This document shows positions 43,200-52,199 of a stretch of DNA of 64,000 nt, piece by piece (the stretch's first letter is position 1; each line of letters starts with the position of its first letter). The notes beneath the pieces were generated by a model. It had not been told where the DNA came from. It ran no database searches and saw nothing but the letters and a program-made list of their open reading frames with translations. Source of the DNA: Streptomyces flavofungini (lineage in GTDB: Bacteria > Actinomycetota > Actinomycetes > Streptomycetales > Streptomycetaceae); the NCBI RefSeq assembly GCF_014650815.1, contig NZ_BMVR01000003.1, positions 372,001 to 436,000 of the forward strand. The letters run 5' to 3'. The position numbers and the translations under genes were made by a program.

Positions 43200-43928
43200 C
43201 TAGGCGCCCGATCCCTCAGGAGTCGCATCCGGCCTCTCGCGATACACGCAGGCCACCACCGTCACGGCCGCCGTCCCCGCGAGCAGCGGCCAGCCGATTC
43301 CGTGGTGGAGAACCAGCCAGGCACCCGGCAGCGCGCCCGCGATCATCGCGAGGGTCGCGCCGACCCGCCGGATGGCGAGCCGGTCCGCGCCGCCCGCGAG
43401 CCGGGACTCGACGGCGAGCCCGGTGAGCGTGCGCGTCAGGACGGTCGTGGTCAGGTCCGGCACGTTCAGCTTCAGCACGGTGCCGTTGCGCAGCCCCATC
43501 GCCAGGGCGAGCAGCCCGATCAGGACGTACGTGGCGTCGGCGGCGCCCGCGAACGCGAGCACTGTCGCCACCCCTTGCAGCGATGCCTCGCCGAACAGCG
43601 CCGCCCGCACCCACACCGCCCGGCGCCGCCCCCGGAACGCCCGCGCGAGCCGCCCCGCCGCGGCCGCGCCCACGAGGAACGCGCCGAGCGACACCAGTGA
43701 CCCCGTGACGGAGAACCCGGGCGCCCCGGCCGCGGCGAAGCCGATGACGACGACGTTGCCCGTCATGTTCGCCGCGAAGACCCGGCCGAGCCCGAGAAAC
43801 GTGACGGCGTCCACGAACCCGCTGACGGCGGTGAGCGCGAAGAGGACCAGGGCGAGCGGGTGCCGGTTGCCGATCCGCGGCCCGGGCGTCTCGGTGCCCG
43901 CGGCCACCCCGGGCTGATCATTCGTCAT
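43200..43928 (-). CDS. DUF1275 (YoaK) family membrane protein
   Basis: A 242-residue protein with six or seven predicted helices. The family motif VSGFVDAVTFLGLGRVFAAN followed by MTGNVV lies near residues 35-60, and MGLRNGTVLKLNVPDLTTTV near 150 is the second conserved region. The function is unknown; it may be a transporter. The gene is followed on the same strand by the lipoprotein gene after 160 nt and diverges from the acyl-CoA dehydrogenase gene. Confidence 0.88.
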   Translation of the reverse strand: MTNDQPGVAAGTETPGPRIGNRHPLALVLFALTAVSGFVDAVTFLGLGRVFAANMTGNVVVIGFAAAGAPGFSVTGSLVSLGAFLVGAAAAGRLARAFRGRRRAVWVRAALFGEASLQGVATVLAFAGAADATYVLIGLLALAMGLRNGTVLKLNVPDLTTTVLTRTLTGLAVESRLAGGADRLAIRRVGATLAMIAGALPGAWLVLHHGIGWPLLAGTAAVTVVACVYRERPDATPEGSGA

Positions 43929-44015
43929 GCGGCCAGCCTCTCAAGGGAGGCGGGTGCGCGGCGGGTGCGGCACCGCCGCCGAGTGGTCGACGCCGGCCGG
44001 ACCCTTCCCCCTTAC

Positions 44016-44029
44016 TGAAACACGTTCTA
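44016..44029. promoter_or_regulatory. KstR-like operator upstream of the acyl-CoA dehydrogenase
   Basis: TGAAACACGTTCTA fits TNNAACNNGTTNNA, the consensus bound by KstR-type TetR repressors of steroid/lipid genes. It lies 63 nt before the dehydrogenase start. The right part, ACGTTCTACTC, recurs upstream of the DUF2236 gene. Which regulator binds is not shown by the window. Confidence 0.5.
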
Positions 44030-44092
44030 CTCTGTGCGCCGTCAAGCCGCAGCGCCGCGCCGGCGGCGGGCGCAGGGACGACAGGAGGGCCC

Positions 44093-45283
44093 GTGCACCT
44101 CGAATACACGCCCGAGCAGCAGCGGTTGCGCACCGAACTGCGTACGTACTTCGCCGAGTTGGTGCCCGGCCGCGCGTACACCCGCTATGCCGAGCCCGCC
44201 GCCCAGAAGCGGTTCTACCGGGAGACGATCCGCCGCCTGGGAGCCGACGGCTGGCTCGGCGTCGGCTGGCCGGAGGAGTTCGGCGGCCGCGGGCTCACGC
44301 CCATGGAGCAGTTCATCTTCTTCGACGAGGCGGCCCAGGCGGGCGTGCCGCTGCCGCTGATGGCCCTCAACACCGTGGGCCCGACGCTCATGCGCTACGG
44401 CACGGACGAGCAGAAGGCGTACTTCCTGCCGCGGATCCTCTCCGGCGAGATCGACTTCGCGATCGGCTACAGCGAGCCCGACGCGGGCACCGACCTGGCC
44501 GCGCTCAGGACCCGGGCCGTCCGGGAGGGCGACGAGGACACCGGCCACTACACGGTCAACGGCCAGAAGATCTGGACGACCAACGGCGACACCGCGGACT
44601 GGGTGTGGCTCGCCGTCCGCACCGACCCCGAGGCGCCGCCGCACCAGGGCATCACCATGCTGCTGGTGCCGACGTCCGACCCCGGCTACTCCTGCACCCT
44701 CATCAACACCCTCGCCTCGCACGACACCACGGCCAGCTACTACGAGAACATCCGCGTCCCCGTCTCCCGCCGCGTCGGCGCGGAGAACAAGGGCTGGCGC
44801 CTGATCACCAACCAGCTCAACCACGAACGCGTCACCCTCGCCGCCCACGGCACCATGGCCATCCGCGCCCTGCACGACGTCCAGCGCTGGGCCGCCGAGA
44901 CCAAACTCGCCGACGGCCGCCGCGTCATCGACCTGCCCTGGGTACGCCGCCGCCTCGCCCAGACCCACACCAGGCTCGACGCGATGAAACTCCTCAACTG
45001 GCAGATGGTGAACGCCGTCCAGGACGGCACCCTCACCCCCCAGGACGCCTCCGCCGTCAAGGTCTACGGCTCCGAGGCCCGCCGCGAGGCCTACGCCTGG
45101 CTCATGGAAGTCGTCGGCTCCGCGGGCGCCCTGAAGGAGGCCTCGGCAGGCACCGTCCTCCACGGCGAACTGGAACGCGGCTACCGCTCGGCGGTCATCT
45201 TCACCTTCGGCGGCGGCAACAATGAGATCCAGCGCGAGATCATCTCGTGGATCGGCCTGGGGATGCCGAGGGTGCGCCGCTGA
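44093..45283 (+). CDS. Acyl-CoA dehydrogenase family protein
   Basis: A 396-residue FAD flavoenzyme that would introduce a double bond in an acyl-CoA. The N-terminal helical domain opens LEYTPEQQRLRTELRTYFAE. The FAD-side segment IGYSEPDAGTDLAALRTRAV and QKIWTTNGDTADWVWLAVRT occupy residues about 123-190, and NHERVTLAAHG opens the C-terminal domain. VIFTFGGGNNEIQREIISW ends it, with the usual FAD-contact motif. It is closest to the FadE28/29-like actinobacterial group used on steroid side chains and branched acyl-CoAs. It starts at a GTG with AGGAGG upstream. A KstR-like box precedes it. Confidence 0.9.
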   Translation: MHLEYTPEQQRLRTELRTYFAELVPGRAYTRYAEPAAQKRFYRETIRRLGADGWLGVGWPEEFGGRGLTPMEQFIFFDEAAQAGVPLPLMALNTVGPTLMRYGTDEQKAYFLPRILSGEIDFAIGYSEPDAGTDLAALRTRAVREGDEDTGHYTVNGQKIWTTNGDTADWVWLAVRTDPEAPPHQGITMLLVPTSDPGYSCTLINTLASHDTTASYYENIRVPVSRRVGAENKGWRLITNQLNHERVTLAAHGTMAIRALHDVQRWAAETKLADGRRVIDLPWVRRRLAQTHTRLDAMKLLNWQMVNAVQDGTLTPQDASAVKVYGSEARREAYAWLMEVVGSAGALKEASAGTVLHGELERGYRSAVIFTFGGGNNEIQREIISWIGLGMPRVRR

Positions 45284-45351
45284 AGCGTCGGACGCCGACC
45301 CTCAGGGAAGCCTGTGCTCACCTGGGGTCGTCGTCGAAGGAGAACTGCCAC

Positions 45352-46383
45352 ATGCGCACCCTGACGTTCGTCGTCGGTACCGGCCGTAGTGGGTCGACCG
45401 CGTTGTCCGGCATCGTCAACGCGCATCCGGATGTGCTGAGCCTGAACGAGTTCCTCGCGTCCGTGCAGAGCCGGGCCTTTCCGGAGGGGCTGCTCGGCGG
45501 CGGGGAGTTCTGGCGGCTGCTCGCCGAACCCCATCCGCTGTTCGAGAACATGATCCGCAACGGCGTGCCGATGCCGGAGTTCGTGTACCCGCGGCGTCCG
45601 GGACGGTTCGCGACGGAGACCACCGGCATTCCGGCACTGTCGCTGATGGTCCTTCCGCATCTGACCGACGATCCGGACGGCCTCTTCGACGAACTCGCCG
45701 CGCAGGTGCCCGGCTGGCCGGAGCGTACGGCCGCCGAGCACCACGAAGCCCTGTTCGACCTGCTGGGTGCGCGCTTCGGGCGCACGGCGGCCGTCGAGCG
45801 GTCCGGGTATTCGCTGCAGCGGGTGCCGCTGCTGCACCGGGTGTTCCCACAGGCGCGCTTCGTGCACCTGTTCAGGGACGGGCCCGACTGCGCCCTGTCC
45901 ATGAGCCGGCACACCGGCTACCGGCTGATCTACCTGCTGCGGGACATCCTGACCCGGACAGGCGCCGACCGGGTCGAGGACCTGACCGAGGAGCAGGTCG
46001 GCTCCCTGCCGCCCGAGTTGGCGCCCCTGCTGGGGGAGCGGTTCGACCCCGCGCTCGTCCTGGACAGCGATCTGCCGCTGACCGGGTTCGGGGCGCTGTG
46101 GTCGGAGCTGATCACGCAGGGCGTGGGGCTGTTGAGCGAGGTGCCCGCGTCGTCGCGGACCACGCTTGCCTACGAGGACCTGCTCGACGAGCCCCGCAAG
46201 GAGCTGACGCGGCTTGCCGACTTCATCGGTGTCGAGCCGCTGCCGGAGTGGCTCGACACCGGGGCCGCACGCCTCGACGACAGTCGCCGGGGCTCCGCCC
46301 TGCGGCTGCCCGCCGCCGAACTCGCCGCGCTGCGGAAGTGCTGCGCGCCCGGAGCGCGGGTTCTGGCGGACAGTCGACAGTAG
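45352..46383 (+). CDS. Sulfotransferase family protein
   Basis: A 343-residue cytoplasmic enzyme of the PAPS-dependent sulfotransferase fold. The 5'-phosphosulfate loop is VVGTGRSGSTALSGIVNAHP at residues 7-26. The 3'-phosphate region includes FVHLFRDGPDCALSMSRHTG near 170-190, and TTLAYEDLLDEPRKELTRLA near 265 is the conserved late helix. The acceptor cannot be inferred; lipids, sterols and glycans are possible. The ATG at 45352 has AAGGAG 9 nt upstream, 68 nt after the acyl-CoA dehydrogenase stop, so they may be co-transcribed. Confidence 0.85.
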   Translation: MRTLTFVVGTGRSGSTALSGIVNAHPDVLSLNEFLASVQSRAFPEGLLGGGEFWRLLAEPHPLFENMIRNGVPMPEFVYPRRPGRFATETTGIPALSLMVLPHLTDDPDGLFDELAAQVPGWPERTAAEHHEALFDLLGARFGRTAAVERSGYSLQRVPLLHRVFPQARFVHLFRDGPDCALSMSRHTGYRLIYLLRDILTRTGADRVEDLTEEQVGSLPPELAPLLGERFDPALVLDSDLPLTGFGALWSELITQGVGLLSEVPASSRTTLAYEDLLDEPRKELTRLADFIGVEPLPEWLDTGAARLDDSRRGSALRLPAAELAALRKCCAPGARVLADSRQ

Positions 46384-46385
46384 CT

Positions 46386-46404
46386 GGAACGAACGTTCTA
46401 CTCA
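46386..46404. promoter_or_regulatory. Palindromic operator candidate sharing ACGTTCTACTC
   Basis: The 8-base palindrome GAACGTTC (46391-46398) is followed by TACTCAG. ACGTTCTACTC is identical to eleven bases of the KstR-like box at 44016-44029. It lies about 120 nt upstream of the DUF2236 gene. The shared string suggests control by one TetR-type regulator. Confidence 0.45.
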
Positions 46405-46522
46405 GGGGGTGTTGACTGAGAACACCACGCGCTCGCCCGCCGTCGCGGGCGGGAGGCGAGCCGCTCACGGACGTATCGCGGGCTGCGGAATTATGCGTAA
46501 TCTGCGAGGGGGAGGTGACGGC

Positions 46523-47461
46523 ATGCGCGAGGCGGACGCCGGGCTCTTCGGGCCCTCGTCGGTGACCTGGCAGGTGCACGGAGACCCGATGATGTGGGTC
46601 GCGGGCGTACGGGCGCTGTACCTCCAGGCCCTGCACCCGCGCGCGGTACGCGGCGTTATGCAGAACTCGGACTTCAGGAAGGACGCCTGGGGCCGCCTGA
46701 TGCGCACCGCGCACTTCGTGGGCACGACGACGTACGGCACCACGCAGGCCGCGGAGAAGGCGGGCGCCCGCGTCCGCAAGATCCACTCCATGCTCTCGGC
46801 CGTCGACCCCGACACCGGGGAGCGCTACGGCGTCGACGAGCCCGAACTGCTGCTGTGGGTGCACTGCGCCGAGATCGACTCCTACCTGCACGTCCTGCGC
46901 CGCTCCGGCTTCCCGCTCAGCGACACGGCCGCCGACCGCTACGTCGCCGAACACCGCGAGAGCGCCCGCCTGGTCGGCCTCGACCCCGACGGCGTACCGG
47001 CGTCCACCGCCGAACTCGCCGCGTACTTCGAGAAGGTGCGCCCCGACCTCGCCGCCGGACCCGAGGCCCGCGCCGTCGACGACTTCCTGCTCCGGCCGCC
47101 CACCAAGGCCCTGCTCGTCCCGGCGCGCGCCCTGCTGTGGCGGCGCGTGGCGAACCTCGCGTACGCGTCCCTGCCCCGCTACGCCCACGAGCTGTACGGC
47201 AGGCCCGCCCCACCGCCGCCGACGGTCACCCGCCGCCTGGCCGCCACCGGCACCCTGCTGCGCCTCGTCCCGGCCCGGGTGCGCTGGCAGCTCCCGCCGA
47301 AGCACATTCTGCGCGCCATGGCCCGCCTCGGCCCCGGCGCCCGCCCCGACCGCCGCAATGTCCCGTACAAAGTCGACAGACGGGACGCCATACTGGACGG
47401 GCCGGGGAGGGCGCAGCGAGGCAACGGGGGCGACGGCACGCGATGGCGGACACCAGGCTGA
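46523..47461 (+). CDS. DUF2236 / MpaB-like oxygenase family protein
   Basis: A 312-residue, mostly helical protein of the ER-bound oxygenase MpaB/DUF2236 (latex-clearing-protein-related) family. Landmarks are VTWQVHGDPMMWVAGVRALY followed by LQALHPRAVRGV near residues 12-45, RTAHFVGTTTYGTTQAAEKA near 63, and LLLWVHCAEIDSYLHVLRRS near 112 with the His residues that bind haem in relatives. Members oxidise hydrophobic substrates. GGAGG lies 7 nt before the ATG at 46523; an ATG at 46493 has no better site. It overlaps the kinase gene by 19 nt, an unusual pairing. Confidence 0.8.
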   Translation: MREADAGLFGPSSVTWQVHGDPMMWVAGVRALYLQALHPRAVRGVMQNSDFRKDAWGRLMRTAHFVGTTTYGTTQAAEKAGARVRKIHSMLSAVDPDTGERYGVDEPELLLWVHCAEIDSYLHVLRRSGFPLSDTAADRYVAEHRESARLVGLDPDGVPASTAELAAYFEKVRPDLAAGPEARAVDDFLLRPPTKALLVPARALLWRRVANLAYASLPRYAHELYGRPAPPPPTVTRRLAATGTLLRLVPARVRWQLPPKHILRAMARLGPGARPDRRNVPYKVDRRDAILDGPGRAQRGNGGDGTRWRTPG

Positions 47462-49689
47462 TCCAGGGCCGGTACCGACTGCTCGACCTGATCGGGCGCG
47501 GCGGCATGGGCGAGGTGTGGCGGGCACGTGACGAATCGCTCGGCCGCAAGGTCGCCGTCAAATGCCTCAAGCCGCTCGGGCCCCAGCACGACCAGTCGTT
47601 CACCCGGGTGCTGCGGGAGCGGTTCCGGCGCGAGGCCCGGGTCGCGGCGGCCCTCCAGCACCGCGGTGTGACCGTCGTGCACGACTTCGGCGAGAACGAC
47701 GGCGTGCTGTTCCTGGTCATGGAGCTCCTGGAGGGCCGCAACCTGAGCCAGCTCCTGGAGGACAACAGACAGCACCCGCTGCCCGTCACCGACGTCGTGG
47801 ACATCGCCGACCAGGTCTCCTCCGCGCTCGCCTACACGCATGAACAGGGCATCGTGCACCGCGACCTGAAGCCCGCCAACATCATGCGGCTCACCGACGG
47901 CACGGTGAAGATCTGCGACTTCGGCATCGCCCGGCTCGGCCACGACATCGGCTTCACCTCCCGCCTCACCGGCACCGGCATCGCCATGGGCACCCCGCAC
48001 TACATGTCGCCCGAGCAGATCAGTGGCGCCGAGGTGGACCAGCGCAGCGATCTCTACTCGTTCGGCTGTGTGCTCTACGAACTCGTCACCGGGGCCCCGC
48101 CGTTCGACATGGAGGACGCCTGGGCGGTGCTCGTCGGCCACCGCGACACCGCGCCCGAGCCGCCCCGCCGCCACCGCGGCGAGCTGCCCGTGTACCTGGA
48201 CCGGATCGTCCTCGACCTGCTCGCCAAGAGCCCCGACGAACGCCCCGCCGACGCCCGGGAGCTGGGCCGCCGCATCACCGCGGGCCGCAGCGCGCCCAGC
48301 GCGTACGTACCGACCGTCGTCTCGCCCTCGCTGCGCCGCCCCGGGGCCGCGCCCCCCGAACGCCCCGAGCCCGCCCTGCCGTCCTGGACGCGCGGCATGA
48401 CCACCGGACACAAGGCGTCCGGCGCCGCCCTGCGCACCACACCGCCCGACGCCGCCGCGGGCCTGACCGGCGAGTGGATCCCGCGCGCCACCGGCCGCCA
48501 CACCGTCGTGCCGCCGCCCGCCCCGGAGCGCCCCGCGCCCGCGCCGTCCGTCGTCGCCGCCCTCGTCAGCCGGCACAACGCGGGCCTCAGCCTCGGCCGC
48601 CTCAGCCGCTGGGCGGAGGCGGGAGAGGTGCACCGCGCCGTCGCCGCCGAGCGCGAGCACGTCCTCGGCCCCGACCACCCCGACACCCTCGCCAGCCGGT
48701 ACGAGGTCGGCTTCACGCTCAGCCGCACGGGGCGCCCCGCGGACGCCCTGCGCGAGTACGGCCGCGTCGCCGAGGGCCGCGAACGCGCCCTGGGCGCCGA
48801 CCACTTGGATACGCTCGCCGCGCGCCAGGAGATGGCGTACGTCCTCGGTCAGCTCGGGCGGCACTTCGAGGCGCACCAGGTGTACACGCAGGTGCTCGCG
48901 GTACGGGAGCGGACGGCGGGCCCCGACCACCCCGACACCCTTCGATGTCGTCACAACCTGGCCTTCAACCTCAGCCGCCTGGGCCGCCTTGAGGACTCCT
49001 ACCGCCTCGCCCGCGACGTGGCCGCCGCCCGGGCCCGCGTCCTCGGCGCCACCCACCCCGACACCCTCGTCACCCGCTACGAAGTCGCGTACGCCCTGGG
49101 GCAGTTGGGGCACTGGCCGGAAGCGCTGCAGACGTACCGCGACGTGGCCGAGGCGCGCACGCGGGCGCTCGGCGCCGACCACCCCGACACGCTCGCGGCG
49201 CGCTACGAGGTCGGCATCAGCCTCGGGCGGCTCGGCCGCAGCGCGGAGGCCCTGGAGCTGTACCGCGTCCTGATCGAGGACCGCACCCGGATCAACGGCC
49301 CCGCCGACCCCGAGACCCTGCGCGCCCGGCACGGCCTCGGCGTGAACCTGGGCCGCCTCGGCCGCTGGGAGGAGGCCCTGGTGGAGGCCCGCGACGTGTG
49401 CGCGATCCGCGAACGCGTCCTGGGCGCAGGACATCCCGACACCCTGGTCAGCCGCCGCGAGGTCGCCGTCGGCCTCGGCTGGCTCGGCCGCTGGCCGGAC
49501 GCCCTCACCGAGTACCGCCGCGTCGCGGCCGCCCGCGAACAGGTCCTCGGCCCCGGCCACCCCGACACCCTCGCCAGCCGCAACGACGAGGCCCACTGCC
49601 TGGAGCAGCTCGGCCGGGGCACGGAGGCGGTGGAGCTCTACCGGAGGGTGGCGGCACTGCGGCAGCAGCGGGCTTCGGGGGCGCACTGA
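47443..49689 (+). CDS. Serine/threonine protein kinase with C-terminal TPR-like repeats
   Basis: A 748-residue cytoplasmic protein. The kinase domain (about 8-270) is complete: IGRGGMGEVWRA (P-loop), VAVKCLK (Lys), IVHRDLKPANI (catalytic loop), ICDFGIARL (metal Asp) and MSPEQ. A Pro-rich linker with no membrane helix follows to about 365. Residues 365-745 hold eight TPR-like units of about 42 residues with the recurring GPDHPDTLASRYEV-type motif seen in kinesin-light-chain and streptomycete NB-ARC repeat proteins. The repeats probably bind partner proteins. Its start lies inside the DUF2236 gene, so the two are translationally coupled. Confidence 0.92.
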   Translation: MADTRLIQGRYRLLDLIGRGGMGEVWRARDESLGRKVAVKCLKPLGPQHDQSFTRVLRERFRREARVAAALQHRGVTVVHDFGENDGVLFLVMELLEGRNLSQLLEDNRQHPLPVTDVVDIADQVSSALAYTHEQGIVHRDLKPANIMRLTDGTVKICDFGIARLGHDIGFTSRLTGTGIAMGTPHYMSPEQISGAEVDQRSDLYSFGCVLYELVTGAPPFDMEDAWAVLVGHRDTAPEPPRRHRGELPVYLDRIVLDLLAKSPDERPADARELGRRITAGRSAPSAYVPTVVSPSLRRPGAAPPERPEPALPSWTRGMTTGHKASGAALRTTPPDAAAGLTGEWIPRATGRHTVVPPPAPERPAPAPSVVAALVSRHNAGLSLGRLSRWAEAGEVHRAVAAEREHVLGPDHPDTLASRYEVGFTLSRTGRPADALREYGRVAEGRERALGADHLDTLAARQEMAYVLGQLGRHFEAHQVYTQVLAVRERTAGPDHPDTLRCRHNLAFNLSRLGRLEDSYRLARDVAAARARVLGATHPDTLVTRYEVAYALGQLGHWPEALQTYRDVAEARTRALGADHPDTLAARYEVGISLGRLGRSAEALELYRVLIEDRTRINGPADPETLRARHGLGVNLGRLGRWEEALVEARDVCAIRERVLGAGHPDTLVSRREVAVGLGWLGRWPDALTEYRRVAAAREQVLGPGHPDTLASRNDEAHCLEQLGRGTEAVELYRRVAALRQQRASGAH

Positions 49690-49712
49690 GCCGCGTGGGC
49701 GCGGGGCGCGGC
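49690..49712. terminator. Inverted repeat between convergent genes
   Basis: GCCGCG (49690-49695) and CGCGGC (49707-49712) form a short stem right after the kinase stop, between the convergent kinase and the next minus-strand gene. It could be a weak bidirectional terminator; no T-tract is present. Confidence 0.3.
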
Positions 49713-49720
49713 CTTCCCGG

Positions 49721-50380
49721 TCAGCCGCGGAGCTGGACGGGGGCGCGCATGGCGGCCAGCTCCGGATCGCCGTCCATGTCCATCGGGGTGCCCTTGGGGT
49801 AACGGGCGCAGTCGGCGTACGCGGAGACCTCGAGGCGGTCGCCGGGATAGGCCGTGAGCGTGACCGACGTGCCGTCCTTCGGGGGCCGCACGCTCAGCTG
49901 GAGGCGGTAACGGTCGTCGCGGTGCTCGGCCACCGTCCAGCCCTCGCGGGTCAGTTCCTTGCGCGCGTGCTGAAGGGCGACGACCGCCCGGGCGCGGGGC
50001 ACGTCCCGCAGGGTCCAGTCGTAAGAAACGCTGACGACGTGCGGCTCGCTCGGCGGCGACGGGTCGAGTGCGTCGGACCAGGTGCGCAGGCCGCGGCGGT
50101 CGCAGTTGTAGGCGTCGGTGTACGCGCGCACCCCGGACCGCTCGGCGTCGAGCCGGGCGTGCGGCAGCGCGAGCGCGTCGTAGACCGTCTGGCTGCGCTC
50201 GTCCAGGTGCCGGGACGTCGCCGCCGGATCGGCGACGGGGTACGGGTCGCCCTGCCAGACCCCGTCGAACCACCGGGCCAGGCCGATGAAACCCGCGAGT
50301 GCCGCGACGATCCCCAGGCCCGCCGTGGTCGCTCTCACGGCCTTGCGGCGCTGCTCCGGAGCCATGCTGATCTTTGCCAT
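49721..50380 (-). CDS. Membrane-anchored extracytoplasmic protein, function unknown
   Basis: A 219-residue protein with a basic start (APEQRRKAVRATT), one membrane helix at about 17-37 (AGLGIVAALAGFIGLARWF) and a soluble C-terminal part outside the membrane. The soluble part begins with a Tyr/Asp-rich segment containing YTDAYNCDRRGL and has two Cys that may pair (YNCDRRG and YADCARYPKG). No family was recognised. The ATG at 50380 has AGGA upstream. It converges on the kinase gene and is divergent from the oxidoreductase gene at 50535. Confidence 0.7.
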   Translation of the reverse strand: MAKISMAPEQRRKAVRATTAGLGIVAALAGFIGLARWFDGVWQGDPYPVADPAATSRHLDERSQTVYDALALPHARLDAERSGVRAYTDAYNCDRRGLRTWSDALDPSPPSEPHVVSVSYDWTLRDVPRARAVVALQHARKELTREGWTVAEHRDDRYRLQLSVRPPKDGTSVTLTAYPGDRLEVSAYADCARYPKGTPMDMDGDPELAAMRAPVQLRG

Positions 50381-50534
50381 GGGGGAATCCTGCGTCGGCG
50401 CGGTGCGACGGGCATGAGTACCCGTACTCAAGCGGGACCTGGGTCGCACGCGGCGAGCGGTGCCTGGAGCGTGCCCTCGCCACTGCTCCGCTCCCGCCCC
50501 CGGACAACCGCTCGATTCCGTGCTACCAAGGATC

Positions 50535-52103
50535 ATGCGATCCAGCTACGACGCAGTGGTGGTCGGCGGCGGCCACAACGCCCTGGTTGCCTCCGCCTAT
50601 CTGGCCCGGGCGGGCCACTCCGTGCTGCTCCTGGAACGGCTGCCCGACACCGGCGGAGCCACCGTGTCGACGCGCCCGTTCCCGGGCATGGACGCCCATC
50701 TCTCCCGCTACTCGTACCTGGTGAGCCTGCTGCCGCGGAAGATCGTGCGGGACCTGGACCTGGACTTCCGGGTGCGCACGCGGACCGTGTCGTCGTACAC
50801 GCCGACGGTCCGCGCAGGCCGCCCCACCGGGCTCCTGGTGGGCGGTGGCGAGGCCCGCACGCGGGCGTCGTTCGCGCGGCTCACCGGCGACGACCGGGAG
50901 TACGCGGCCTGGCGGGAGTTCTACGCGCGCACGGCCCACGTCGCCACCCGGGTGTTCCCCACCCTCACCGAGCCGCTGCCGACGAAGAAGGAGCTGCGCG
51001 GCCGCGTCGACGACGAGACCGCCTGGCGCATGCTGTTCGAGGAGCCCATCGGCCGGGCGGTCGAGCAGCGGTTCGCCGACGACCTGGTCCGCGGCGTGGT
51101 CCTCACGGACGCGCTGATCGGCACGTTCGCCGACGCCCACGACCCGTCCCTGCGCCAGAACCGCTGCTTCCTGTATCACGTGATCGGCGGCGGCACCGGC
51201 GACTGGAACGTCCCCGTCGGCGGCATGGGCGCCCTGACCCACGCCCTCACCGACGCCGCCCGCGCGGCCGGCGCCGAGCTGCGCACCGGCCATGAGGTGA
51301 CCCGCGTCGAGACCGACGGACGGCAGGCCGAGGTGACGTACCGGACGGAGGACGGCGAGGGCACGGTCGGGGCCCGCCACGTCCTGGTGGGCGCCTCGCC
51401 GCAGCAGCTCGCGGCGCTGACCGGGGACGCGCCGCCGCCCCCGGCCGAAGGCGCCCAGCTCAAGGTGAACATGCTCCTCGACCGGCTGCCCGCGCTGCGC
51501 GACCCGGACGTCGACCCGCGCGAGGCCTTCGCCGGGACCTTCCACATCGCCGAGGGGTACGGCGAGCTGGCGCGGGCGTACGCGCAGGCGGCGGCGGGCG
51601 GACCACCCGCGGCGCCGCCCTCGGAGATCTACTGCCACTCCCTCACGGACCCGAGCATCCTCGGCCAGGACCTCGTCGACCGAGGCTGTCACACCCTGAC
51701 CCTCTTCGGCCTGCACACCCCCGCCCGCCTCTTCACCGACGCCACCCACGACGCGCTGCGCGCCGAACTCCTGACGTCGGCCCTCGCCCAGCTCGACGCG
51801 CACCTGGCCGAGCCGATCGCCGACTGCCTGGCCGTGGACGCGGACGGCCGTCCGTGCGTCGAGGCGAAGACCCCGCTCGACCTGGAGCGCGACCTGCGGC
51901 TGCCCGGCGGCAACATCTTCCACGGCGACCTGTCCTTCCCGTACGCGGACGAGAGCGCCCCCGACCAGCGGGGACAGGCGGGCCGTTGGGGCGTGGAGAC
52001 CCGGCACGCGAACGTCCTCCTGTGCGGCGCGGGCGCCGTGCGCGGGGGCGGCGTCAGCGGCATCCCCGGGCACAACGCCGCGATGGCCGTACTGGAACGG
52101 TGA
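50535..52103 (+). CDS. Phytoene-desaturase-like NAD(P)/FAD oxidoreductase
   Basis: A 522-residue flavoenzyme of the carotenoid desaturase/isomerase (CrtI-like) superfamily. The N-terminal Rossmann motif is DAVVVGGGHNALVASAYLAR, followed by VLLLERLPDTGGATVST. GDWNVPVGGMGALTHAL near 215 is the mid-protein motif, and ANVLLCGAGAVRGGGVSGIP near 495 is the second FAD-binding site. Substrates of this subgroup are unknown; it is not next to carotenoid genes. The start has a weak AAGGA close to the ATG. The TetR gene 96 nt downstream may control it. Confidence 0.85.
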   Translation: MRSSYDAVVVGGGHNALVASAYLARAGHSVLLLERLPDTGGATVSTRPFPGMDAHLSRYSYLVSLLPRKIVRDLDLDFRVRTRTVSSYTPTVRAGRPTGLLVGGGEARTRASFARLTGDDREYAAWREFYARTAHVATRVFPTLTEPLPTKKELRGRVDDETAWRMLFEEPIGRAVEQRFADDLVRGVVLTDALIGTFADAHDPSLRQNRCFLYHVIGGGTGDWNVPVGGMGALTHALTDAARAAGAELRTGHEVTRVETDGRQAEVTYRTEDGEGTVGARHVLVGASPQQLAALTGDAPPPPAEGAQLKVNMLLDRLPALRDPDVDPREAFAGTFHIAEGYGELARAYAQAAAGGPPAAPPSEIYCHSLTDPSILGQDLVDRGCHTLTLFGLHTPARLFTDATHDALRAELLTSALAQLDAHLAEPIADCLAVDADGRPCVEAKTPLDLERDLRLPGGNIFHGDLSFPYADESAPDQRGQAGRWGVETRHANVLLCGAGAVRGGGVSGIPGHNAAMAVLER

Positions 52104-52126
52104 GGCGAAGCCGCGCGGAACGCGCT

Positions 52127-52146
52127 GGTGTACGGTCGGACACCGT
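52127..52146. promoter_or_regulatory. Nested inverted repeats upstream of the TetR gene
   Basis: GGTGT-N8-ACACC (52127-52144) overlaps ACGGT-N5-ACCGT (52132-52146). This kind of nested dyad, 53-73 nt before the TetR gene start, is typical of an autoregulatory TetR operator. Confidence 0.45.
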
Positions 52147-52199
52147 TCGAAGCGCGAGGAGGACCCACGCGTGAGTGACGGAGACAAGAGGTGCTCACC

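Noticed and set aside
47179..49686. 835-codon minus-strand open frame opposite the kinase-TPR gene
   Set aside because: It follows the 42-codon periodicity of the TPR repeats on the other strand and has no motif of its own.
48541..49689. DNA repeats in the kinase gene considered as a CRISPR-like or satellite array
   Set aside because: The periodicity is 126 bases with diverged copies and is fully explained by 42-residue protein repeats.
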